Position numbers and translations under genes: made by a program. A DNA stretch of 64,000 bases from Adiantum capillus-veneris (taxonomy: Eukaryota; Streptophyta; Polypodiopsida; Polypodiales; Pteridaceae), in NCBI GenBank assembly GCA_014529385.2, contig CM043960.1:28425396-28489395 (forward strand). The letters run 5' to 3'. The first letter of the stretch is position 1. The number at the start of each line of letters is the position of its first letter. Positions 23,145-33,207 of this stretch are shown here, in pieces. The notes beneath the pieces were generated by a model that searched no databases, was not told the DNA's origin, and saw only the letters and a list, made by a program, of their open reading frames with translations.

Positions 23145-25790
23145 TTGCTAAGTTTGATGAATTTAAGATCAGGAAGATACATTTTTAGAGACCAAAAAGT
23201 GGCAGGTGACCAAGGTAGCTTAGTGTCCACCGAGGAGAGTGTAACTCAAGCAAAGCTAGATCCACTAGCACCAACTATTGATGAGGGTAGCGATACTAAC
23301 ACTTCATCAGAGAAATCCTTCTTCATGATGGGTAGTCAACAGCCAAGAGGTTTCACCCACGACAGACCAATGCCAAGGGGAAGCACCTCCCTAAATCCTT
23401 TGAACGATCCCAAGTTCACTGTAATCTTCTTAGAAGAAACAAACTCGAGGGGATCCCTAGTTTATTCTGACTATCGAGGACGCAAGTGTATTTGTATTGA
23501 AGAAAGGCCAGCTCAGAGACTGGAGATAATTATAGTCTATGATGATGGAGATAGATTCTGAGACAAAAAGGGAAACCACTATCTGATAGTTAGTAACCCT
23601 AAGGATTACAACAAATATGGAGATAACATGGAAAAAAGAAAAATGGTTTCAGAAACTCAAGAACCACCTCCAAACATTGATTGACCTAGAGCGCTTTTTA
23701 TGTATGATAAGAAAACAACCAGGGTTTCAACTTATAATGAGAATTTGGGAATTTACAAGCATGAGAGCGAGGGAATAGTCTCTTACTTTCATTGCAAAGA
23801 ACCCTACCCAAACAAGTTAAGCAAAGACAAGGTTCTTTACGTATTCTCTTATGAAATTGCTATGGGGAAGGTTATCATTTTTGTTGATAGGTACGGGCGA
23901 GAATACCAATGTATTCTCCCAGAGGAGGTAGAAAAGGCAACAGTTCCAGGAGCATCAACATATGCCCCCGATGAAGTTCCAAGAGCCACCTACACCCCTA
24001 GCAAGTCGACAAATCCCTTTTCAGAAGATTATGAAGCGACCTCACATTCAACTCAACAGCAGACATTCAACAACCAAAACCAACCAGTAACTCAGCCATC
24101 ATTGCAGGCATGGCTTCGACAGAGTGAAACCTTAGAACAAGACCGAAACCGAGATGGTTATCAAGCCGCACGAGGGCTAAGGGATTTACAAGAACCACCA
24201 CTCTATTCAAGGTATCAAGGCGAGAGTAAGCCAAAAACTCAAGGATCAACAGAGCCTAGAAGACCACCCATAGAACGAGTTCGGAGAGATGAACCATATC
24301 TTGCAAGAACTGTTAGAAATTATGGCTTAGGAGCACCACTGGGAGAGGAACCCACTTACTACCGAAGGCCGGAGAAGGTATATCGATTAGGACGAGGAGA
24401 TCCAATGATGAGATTTGTGGACCATCGTAAAATTAGACCTTCTCAAGTGCAAAAATGGGTAAACAAGAAATACATGGGAAATAGAGATCCTAGATATCAT
24501 GTAGCAGCCTTTGTGCGTGTAATTAGAGCTGAAGAGGTGTTAGATTTCCCTACCCAATTTGCAGGGTTTGGACTAACCCTAGAGGATGACGCTGCTACTT
24601 GGTTTGACTCTATGGAGCGTAGAGACTTTGAGTCTATGGAGGAGGTGTTTGACAAGTTTATTGAGGAATTCTCACAAAGGGGGATAGCTCATAAAACAGT
24701 CTCACAAATCCATAAATTCAAACAGAAAGACAGGGAATCTGTGCGAAAGGCAGCCCTACGACTAAAAAGATATGTTAAGTTCTGCCCTGTGGAAGAACTA
24801 CCAACTCAGTCCAGACTTATGCTTATATTTATCCAAGGACTAAGGAATGCAGATCTCCAGAAGGACTTACATATGAAGAGGAGCACGACGTTAAATGAGT
24901 TAACTAAGGAGGCTCTTTACCTTGTAGACAATTGTGCGGTCTACAAAGAGGGTGAATTCAAGGATCTCGACAATGATTCATCCTTGCAACAAAGTGAAAG
25001 CAAGTCTGCTAAGACAGCACCGAAAGGAGAAGTAGCTGTAAGCCAAGAGAAACTTGTAGAGGAAGTGCTAAAAAAGATTAACTTGTATGCCAAGCCCCAG
25101 GCTAAACAGCCCAAGTGGTGTGCTATTGAAAAAAAAATGGACAAGCCATGGGACGGAGGAATGTTATTATAACAAGGGATATGTGAGCGAGAGACCTTAC
25201 GCTCTCCAAGCTCAGGTAGCATCTCCTCAAATTCCATCGATGCCTAGGTATCAAGCAGGCAACCTACCAGGACCTGTAGGTGTAGAAAGACCACAACCAG
25301 TGTTGGGGCAGCAACCACCCCTACTAGGATTACGACCAGTTGGCATAAGATACACACCAACAGTAACCAAAACAGAAGAGAAGGCTTTGGTGCCTATGCA
25401 TGCATATTACGAAGATCCCAATGGATATGCTGCAAATCCTGTCTATTATCCACCAGAAGAACCCTCAAGGCCAGAACCATGGAGCATGATTGGAAGTGCA
25501 GGACCACCTACAACTGCATAGGCAGCAAGAGAAGGAAGATATAGCTTGGATGAATGAACATTGTTGTTCATAGCCAACGGAGGCATGGGCGGGCAGAGAC
25601 ATGCATACCAACAAAGAGGAGCTCAAGGAGCACCTCAGCAGCCTAAAGGACCTTGCTAGAAGTGTGGTGGAGACCATTGGCTAAGAGACTGTCCTCATGA
25701 TGAAATCATTAGAGTCAACGCATATTGCACCGAGTGTGGAGTTACTCATTTGATTCCGGATTTCCCTAAGAATCCGAGCAAATGAGCAAA
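23145..25790 (+). pseudogene. R3 Gag (several stops and one frameshift)
   Basis: Starts with MNLRSGRYIFRDQ (ATG at 23157; the frame is open from 23145). An LRSG start is common in plant Ty3 Gag proteins. Stops at 23559 and about 23683 break a single frame that continues to 25172. The capsid-like core is at about 24540-24930 (FAGFGLTLEDDAATWFDSM, FIEEFSQRGIAHKTV, FIQGLRNADLQKDL). A frameshift at the A-run near 25130 moves reading to frame 1 (25087-25521). Two compact zinc knuckles of the C-x2-C-x3-H-x4-C type follow at about 25655-25770; the first has a stop between its cysteines (C-stop-K-C-GGDHWLRDC) and the second has lost its last Cys. Confidence 0.75.
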
Positions 25791-26057
25791 AACTACCTTG
25801 AACATACCGGAAGCAGTGCCTTCTAGTGGAAGGTCAGAAAACGAAACAATCATACCTATTCATGCAGTAACACAAACCCATAATTCAAGAGTTCAGAAAG
25901 TTCAGAAATGAAAAATCAAAGAAGCACTTGAAAAGCTAGAAAGGCGCGTATGAAAGCCAGGAGAGAACGAGAGCAAACGGTTCTATCCGAGGAGTTAAAA
26001 CACACAAAGGATAGGTTAGAGCGGTTAGAGGATCTAGCTAGCCTAAGCTGACACACT

Positions 26058-28770
26058 ATGACAACCGTAGCACCTAAGAAAATAGCAGAACCCAAAAGTG
26101 CAGGATCAGGAGGATCTGTACTGGCAGAAAAGTTAAATGAGCAGTTAGATGCACTTTTAAAAGCTTACGAAGGCAGACTCAAAAAGAACAAAACCCAAGA
26201 GCAAAGATGGATGACTTATCCATATGCTGAAATAGAAAAACAGAGGTTGGAAATGTGTCAAAAGATGATTGAAATAGCTCAATCCTTGATAGAAAACCCG
26301 CTTGGTAAACCTGCAAGGTGGCATGAAGTACCAGCTCCAACCCCTATCAAACCAACTTTAGAGAAACAAGTAGGAACGAAGGAAATACTCACGAATGCCT
26401 TTGAGTCTAGGGGAGAGCCTATCATAGTTTCTAATACAATAGATGAAGCAAGTGAGGGGCTCCATCCTAAAACATTGGTAGAAATGGGTAGGGATTGTAA
26501 CAGTCTAGATGACTTGTGGACGCAAATCCGTGATGCCAACGAAGCTAACAGGGTGAGTTACCACATAAATAGCACAAGGAAAGAGAAAAATGAGATCTTA
26601 CCTCCTATTGAAGAATTTGAGGCAAGATCACAAATGAACTTTGATATACATTCACAAGGGGGAGACCAGGGATCGATTAGTTTGGGGCATAGCCAACCAG
26701 ACTAACTAAAAACTCTACCCTCTTACCTAGGAGAGTATGAAGACAAGTCTGAGGTGAGAGCAATCCCATCTCAAAGACTTTCTTCTAACAGAGTGATGGA
26801 CTCACAAGGATTGATTGAGTTGCTATCCACCCCGGTGGCATGTACAATCACATTAGCAGAACTCCTGAGGTTACGACCAAACATGTGGACCACAGTAGAT
26901 AAATGCTTAGAAAAATTTGGAGTGAAAGACCCCACCTCAAAGCTTCAAGAAGGAATCAAAGAATTGGACAGATTTCAACTAAACACTAGGCCAGTACCTT
27001 TAAACAAGGTTGGAGAGTATTGTGAGGGAGAAGATGGAAACACCACGCTATCAGTAGAATTCCAAGGAGTAGTTTCCAAAGCTATTCTTGACAGTGGAGC
27101 AGGAGTCGCTATTGCCACTAAGGAAATCTGGAAAAAATGGGAAAACCCATCTTTGAGAGCTACCAGAATGAAATTGCAATTGGCAGATGGGTTCATGGAA
27201 AAGCCTCTAGGACTCTTAGAAAAAGTAATTGTCACTTCGTACGGAATCCGAATATAAGCATACATTTGCAATAGTCGATTTTGACAAAAAGAACAATTAC
27301 GAGATCATCTTGGGAAGACCATTCATGAGAAAATTAAAGATGGTCCAGGATTGGGGTTACGACCACATATACCTCAGACATGGTGAGACTACAACCAAAA
27401 TTCACTTGAAAGACCATAGTTACAAGGATGTGAACCAGACACCAGTAGAAGAGTTTGATTCAGCTACATTAGCAAGGTCGGAACTCCCAGCATGGTTAGG
27501 GCAACAAAAAGAGCTATGGATGTGCAGAGCTTCACATTGTGGGAGCTTAAAAAGAGAGGAATGCATCTTGGAAAGAGCAATTGAGGACAAGGATTATATT
27601 CCGAAACCTTTTCCTGAAGATTCTTTGGAACCTTTGGAATGGGAACACATACTAGCAATTTTGGATGTCTGTACCATTATAGATAGTCCAACAACAAAAT
27701 TTTACGATAAGGATGGCTATGATGTGCTACCCTATTACATGGTAATCCTTATACGAGAAGGAGATGAGATTGTAGAACCACCAGAACAAGAGGAGTTTTA
27801 TAACTCCTCTGAGCATCTGGTGGTAAATAACGATGCAGAGGAGTTTTATAACTCCTCTGAGCATCTGGAGGTAAATAACGATGCAGATAATGAGTGTTCA
27901 AACAGTTCAAGCGAGCGTGGGGAAAAGACAAACAATATCAAGCTTTATGATTTTGCCAATCAGCACCCACACCCTAGACGCCAGGAACTCTATAGGAGAA
28001 AACGAGCAGAAAACAAAGCGAGAGAGAACTTGATGCCTAGGATAAAGGATAAAACTCACTATCTAATGCTTGTCAAAGCAGAGGATCGTGTAAAAGACCA
28101 AATATCAGGAACATTCTCGAGAGTGCGAAGGGAACGGACGAAGGAGGAAGTAAAACAAGTATGGAAAGCTAAAACAGAAACAAAATCACAAAAATCTCAA
28201 AAATCAAAACAAGAAACAACAAAAGACCCAGAGTGGACCAAACTGGAGCGTAAAAATAAATATCAAGAACTGAAACGGTCTTTACGAGAAGTATGGACTA
28301 CGGAGGGAGAAAGTGATGGTAAGGAGAAGTCAGAAAACAGAAACATGAAAGTACCATCACACTATCAAAAATTCACCATCCAGGATAGAAAAATCATAAT
28401 GACACCACCAGTCAGGGAAAGAACAAACCACGAATCTTACAATGGGCCGGAAAATGCAAAACGAATAGACCTCGTTGAACCAGGTGAGAATCCTCAGCCG
28501 GTCTATATAGCAACTGACTTAGAGCCTGAAGAAGAAGAACAGCTAACACAACTTCTCAAGAAGTATAAAGATGTGTTTGCATGGTCCTACAAATACCTCA
28601 AAGGAGTTGATTCATTGATATGCCAACATAGAATTCCTTTGAAATCAGATGCCAAACCTAGCAAACAACGTCCTTATACATATAATGACACATTTGCTAA
28701 ACGAATCAAAGAGGAGATTGATAAGCTGATGGATGCCAAGTTCATCTATGAAATCGCGCATACAGATTGA
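26058..28770 (+). pseudogene. R3 linker, first aspartic protease and RT N-terminus
   Basis: A helical linker (26058-26705, KLNEQLDALLKAYEGRLKK) precedes the protease frame 26754-27257. This has a good retropepsin active site, KAILDSGAGVAIATKE at about 27077-27124, and the flap/IILGRPFMRK at about 27301-27332 in the overlapping frame 27229-28770. A 48-bp in-frame duplication (27790-27837 and 27838-27885) repeats EEFYNSSEHL-V/E-VNNDA. A long charged linker leads to the RT N-terminus (KYKDVFAWSYKYLKGVD, HRIPLKSDAKPSKQR). The frame ends at a TGA (28768-28770) where plant relatives have Trp, directly before GSPIVVVPKKNG. Confidence 0.8.
27790..27885. repeat. 48-bp in-frame tandem duplication
   Basis: Two 48-bp units differ at one base near the end (GGTGGT versus GGAGGT). 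Each starts with an 8-bp inverted repeat, GAGGAGTT-TTAT-AACTCCTC, which may have favoured slippage. It adds 16 residues to the linker after the first protease. Confidence 0.9.
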
Positions 28771-30090
28771 GGGTCACCCATTGTGGTTGTCCCCAAAAAG
28801 AACGGAAAGTTGCGAGTGTGTGTGAACCTCAAAAAGGTAAATGCAGCCACCATAAGGGACAATTATCCCTTACCAATCACAGATCATGTACTTGAGAGGG
28901 TCGCCGGGAAACGGGCTTATTCCTTTCTAGATGGATTTTCAGGATATAACCAACTGGCAATTGCAATAGAGGATCAACACAAAACAGTGTTTGCCACAGA
29001 ATGGGGAATTTATGCGTATCGAGTTATGCCTTTTGTCTTAACTAATGCCTCAGCTACCTTTCAAAGGTTAATGACGCATGCGTTCAAAGAATACCTGAGA
29101 ATATTCTTAGAAATATACATGGATAATCTTTGTGTATACTCTCTTCTACGTGAGGAACATATAGACCATTTACAAAAGGTATTTGAGAAGTGCAGAACAT
29201 ATCGAATCTGTCTTAACCCGGAAAAGTGCATTTTTATGGTTAGGCAAGGACGCATCTTAGGACACATTGTCTCAAGAAATGGCATAACCACTAACCTATA
29301 CAAAATCAAAGTCATAGTAGACCTGCCCAAGCCTACTAACGCAAAAAAAGTACAATCCTTCATGGGACACTGCGGATATTATCGAAGATTCATATATATG
29401 TATGCAATCATTACACAACCTCTGTATCATTTCTTAGTCAGTTTCGACTGGACTGAGGAGTGTGAAACTTCATTCCAAAAGCTTAAGGAAAACCTTGTAT
29501 CAGCACCGGTACTTAAAGCACCAGATTGGGAAAAGATATTCCATGTTCACATTGATGCTTCTGCATATGCAATCGGGAGTATTCTAGCTTAACCTGGAGA
29601 CGGAACAATGGATTTCCCAGTTTGTTATGCAAGCCGGCAGTTAAATAGTGTTGAAAAGAACTACACAACCACTGAAAGAGAGGGGTTAGGAATGATTTAT
29701 GTTGTAAAGAAATTTCGGCATTATTTGCTCGCAAAGAAATTTGTGTTCTTCACAGGTCATCAAGCTCTTTTGTATTTGGTAAATAAACCATGCAATACAA
29801 GGACAATTGTACGATGGTTTATTATATTGCTAGAGTTTGACTTCACAGTGGTGGTCAAAAAGGGTAAAACTTATCTACGGGCGGATCATCTTTCAAGGAT
29901 ACAAAACGAGGAAGCTCATGAAGAAGTAGATGATGACATACCAGATACTTATCTTTTCAATATTGAAATGATACCCAAATGCTCTCAGGAAATTGTTAGC
30001 ATTCTTTCCTTTGGAGGAAGGTTTGATAACAAGAAAGACAAATCCAAACAACAAACAATTAGACAAACAAAAAACTTCCAGTTGATTTGC
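28771..30090 (+). pseudogene. R3 RT and RNase H with mutated catalytic motif
   Basis: RT continues after the TGA with GSPIVVVPKKNGKLRVCVN, FLDGFSGYNQLAI, RVMPFVLTNASATFQRLM and EIYMDNLCVYS. The catalytic Y-M-D-D is Y-M-D-N here and the usual MPFGL is MPFVL, so the polymerase should be inactive. The thumb has GRILGHIVS and SFMGHCGYYRRF. RNase H (VHIDASAYAIGSILA, stop at 29590, then CYASRQLNSVEKNYTTTERE, TGHQALLYLVNK, YLRADHLSRIQNEE) completes the standard order; the DH of the third motif reads GH. Confidence 0.85.
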
Positions 30091-30091
30091 A

Positions 30092-31613
30092 GGACGGCTG
30101 TATCATCTAGGATCGGACCAAATTCTACGATTATGTATAAATCCGGAAGAATTCGAGTGTTATCTTGAAGAAGCACACGTCCAAGATTGTGCATTTCATT
30201 GTTCAACAATGAAAACACACCAAAGACTAAAACAATTGGGGATTTATTGGCCAACCATGTGTGCTGACACACATGCTTATGTTAACAATTGTATTATATG
30301 TAGTGCCAAACGTCCAGTGGATCACGCGACATTGTTTTAGGTAAACATTGCACCTGCATGGAGTCAATATATCATTGATTTCCTAACAACAAGGACGTTT
30401 CCTGAAAACATCACAAGAGCACGGAAAAGGTCTATAGAGTTGGAGGCTCGCAACTTTAGTTTAATTGGGAACCAACCCTATAAACAAGGAAAGAACAATC
30501 AACTTAGAATCTATGCAAGTGAAAGTGAATACCTGCTGATTCTAGAACACGCACATGGCGAAATAAGTGGAGTCCATTTTTCAAGCGATAAGACGGAAAA
30601 AATTGTCTTAACCGCAGTAATATGGTGGTCTACATTGCATATGGATGCTGAGGAGTTTGTAAAGCGTTGTGACGCATGTCAACGCACCAAGGTGCCGATA
30701 AAGAGAGATGAGATGCCACTACGGCCCAATGATGGGAGCAAGGGCATTTGCAAAATGGGGCATTGATTTTGTGGGATCTATTTCATCTCCTGCATATCGC
30801 ACCCATACCCAATATATCATTGTGGCTACGGACTATCTCACAAAATGGGCAAAAGCCAAGGCAACACAAACAGCAGATGCATGAACCACTGCACAATTTT
30901 TGTATGAGAATGTCTTTATACGATACGGGTTACCATAGAAATTGTCAGTGACCGAGGAACACATTTTCTTAATGAAGTCACTAAATATCTGCTAGAGGAA
31001 TTCATGGTCATACATAGAAAATATGCTCCATATCATCCACAGGCTAATGGACAAGCTGAGGCGCGCCACAAATAAAACACTATGCACGGTTCTCACTAAA
31101 ATTGTATCAGAGTCAAGAACAAACTGGGATCAACAGTTACACTTAACACTATGGGCATACAGGGTCGCTTACAAAACATCAATAGGAACAACACCGTACA
31201 ACATGGTGTTTGGCCTAAATGCTATATTACCCATAGAGTTTTTAATTCCAACTCTACGAGTAGAGAAACTCTTAGAATGGACAGGGCATGAGCTCTCTTC
31301 AAGAATAGATGAACTTGAAAAGCTAGATGAACTTCGCTCACGAGCTGTAGCTTCAATCTATGCTAAAAAGAGAAGACAAAAAGAGTTTTTTGACAAGCAT
31401 GTGCACACGAAAGAGTTCAAAAAAGGTGATTATGTACTTGTTTATACCTTGAAGCAACATGCCAAGAAACTTAAAAAGAAAGGGATGGGACCCTTTGTGA
31501 TTAGTGATTTATCACAAAGCGGAGCTGTCAAGCTTGCTACATTAGCAGGAGAAGAAATGCCAAATTGGATTAGTGGGTGTCGATTAAAGAAATATCATTT
31601 ACCACTAACATAG
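30092..31613 (+). pseudogene. R3 integrase with two tandem H2C2 modules
   Basis: The first zinc-binding module (30092-30340) reads GRLYHLGSDQILRLCINPEE, EAH, FHCSTMKTHQRLKQLGIYWPT and YVNNCIICSAKR, ending in TAG. A linker follows (NIAPAWSQYIIDFLTT, about 30343-30400), then a second complete module (about 30470-30720): EYLLILEHAHGEISGVHFSS, WWSTLHMDAEEFVKRCDACQRTK. The catalytic core is split across frames: the first Asp region (about 30750-30800), IVSDRGTHFL (about 30940) and HPQANGQAEARHK (about 31033). The last frame (31023-31613) gives the integrase end (FFDKHVHTKEFKKGDYVLVY, MGPFVISDLSQSGAVKL). A single H2C2 domain is the norm; the doubling is odd. Confidence 0.75.
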
Positions 31614-33207
31614 GATATGCTTCAACAAATCCATCAAGAAAAACAACGGATGAAGGAGAAACAAAGGGTATGAGAAGAAGCCCAAGTAGAAGCAAAAGAA
31701 TGCATTGCAAAAAGATGGCTTCTACGACAACAACAACAATGTGGATCACCACTGCGAATCAATGCCATTCGACTAACGAATTTTGATGAAGACACAGTGG
31801 AGCCAATAATTGCAGTCAAAGTGGGTAGCAATCAAGTTGAATCGACGGCATTGCTTGTTTTTTTAGCTCAAGCAAATCTAATCTCTTACGGATTATACAA
31901 CCCTGGGGTAGTCACTTATCAAAAAACCCCTATATCACGTGCTTTCAAGAGGTAATTAATAATACCCCAATATACATACTATACTTACATTGTGAGCCTA
32001 TTTAAAAAACCCCCACCCCCCTCTATATGTATATATTTTTATACATTTTGGTCTTTTAATAATCCTCACCGGTTAAATCACGTGATATCATACACATTCT
32101 AAAAAGTGACCGCCCTGGGTATACAACCAGCTCAAGCCCACAGGTCAACTACATCCTACTCCACGAGTGCTGGAAAGTAGTACATCTCATTCACTAAAAA
32201 ACATTGGGCTGGATTATATTGCATGTACAAATACATCAATATATTTACCCACACAAATTTTATGTGGTTGAGGATGAGAGCACACAACACCCCATGTTGT
32301 TGGGACAACCTTGGCAAAAAGAGTATAATGTGCAGATAGATTGGAATGTGAATGCAGTCAAGATTCAGCATGCACAAGAACAACAGGTGGTAGCCTTTGC
32401 TCAGCAACCCCGGAAGAATCAGCTACCAGCAATGCAATCACTGGATAAAGAGCCAAAAGGAAGGGTGCCACTAAAAAACAACATGATACCCAAGGCTAAC
32501 AAACAGGGAACTGCCAACCATGCTCACTACAAGCATACAAATTCACCAACCACAGTGAAAAGATCAAGGTTACCAATATGCGACAAACAAGTATGGGTGC
32601 GGAAGGATAGAGGTGACGTGGCAGACAAACCACAATACAACAGAACAAATCAAAAGGAGAAGACAATTCAACCAATAACCAAGGGAATAAGACAGATATG
32701 GATCCCAAAGAAAATGCTCAACACCAACTTAAATACGACTCGCATTTGGATCTCGAAACCAAAACAAAAGGATCTCCCTTCAGTACAAGCAACAACGGAA
32801 GGCAGGGACACACAACATATAAAACCGGCAAACTGATCTATGTGGGTGCCAATCAGCAGCAGCAAAACAATGACAACCGAGGAAATAGCAATACACCTAC
32901 AAAACCCGGCAAAGCAAATCTACACATGGAAAGCAAAAGAGACAAAGTCAATGGCCAATTCAGCCAAGACAATTCTCTCCAAGGAAACAACCATGGCCAT
33001 ATCGACAATAGCGGCAAACCAAGCAACAAGAAAGACGATCAAACAGAGAGCGGTAGAATTATAGCTTTTACTTGCAAAGAAAATCTTCTGACCAAATCAA
33101 CAACAAATAGGAAACCTCGATGGCGAATTCCAATAAGCACATTGCTTATACCTTCTTCTTGCACAGCATTCATTTTTCCATGCATTGACCGAGTATGCAT
33201 AATATAG
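31614..33207 (+). pseudogene. R3 second protease-like domain plus W-repeat ORF
   Basis: Just after integrase a frame reads IIAVKVGSNQVESTALLVFL then AQANLISYGLYN (31805-31915). This has the layout of a retropepsin active-site strand, but the D-T/S-G is replaced by V-F-L. Reading stops after ISRAFKR at 31950, where AAGAG/GTAATT looks like a splice donor. The domain resumes near 32215 (FYVVEDESTQHPMLLGQPWQ, 32262-32321) with the second half of the fold, then a lysine/glutamine-rich tail with tryptophan motifs: KQVWVRKD (32587), RQIWIPKK (32692), RIWISKP (32741), and MWVPIS in another frame (32840). R6 and R7 carry the same architecture. Function unknown; loss of the catalytic triad suggests a structural or binding role. 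Confidence 0.65.
31952..32214 (+). other. Intron-like interruption in the R3 accessory ORF
   Basis: About 260 bases of AT-rich, stop-filled sequence separate the two halves of the protease-like fold. The left edge has a donor-like AG/GTAATT. A clean acceptor could not be fixed, so an ordinary insertion is equally possible. Confidence 0.4.
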
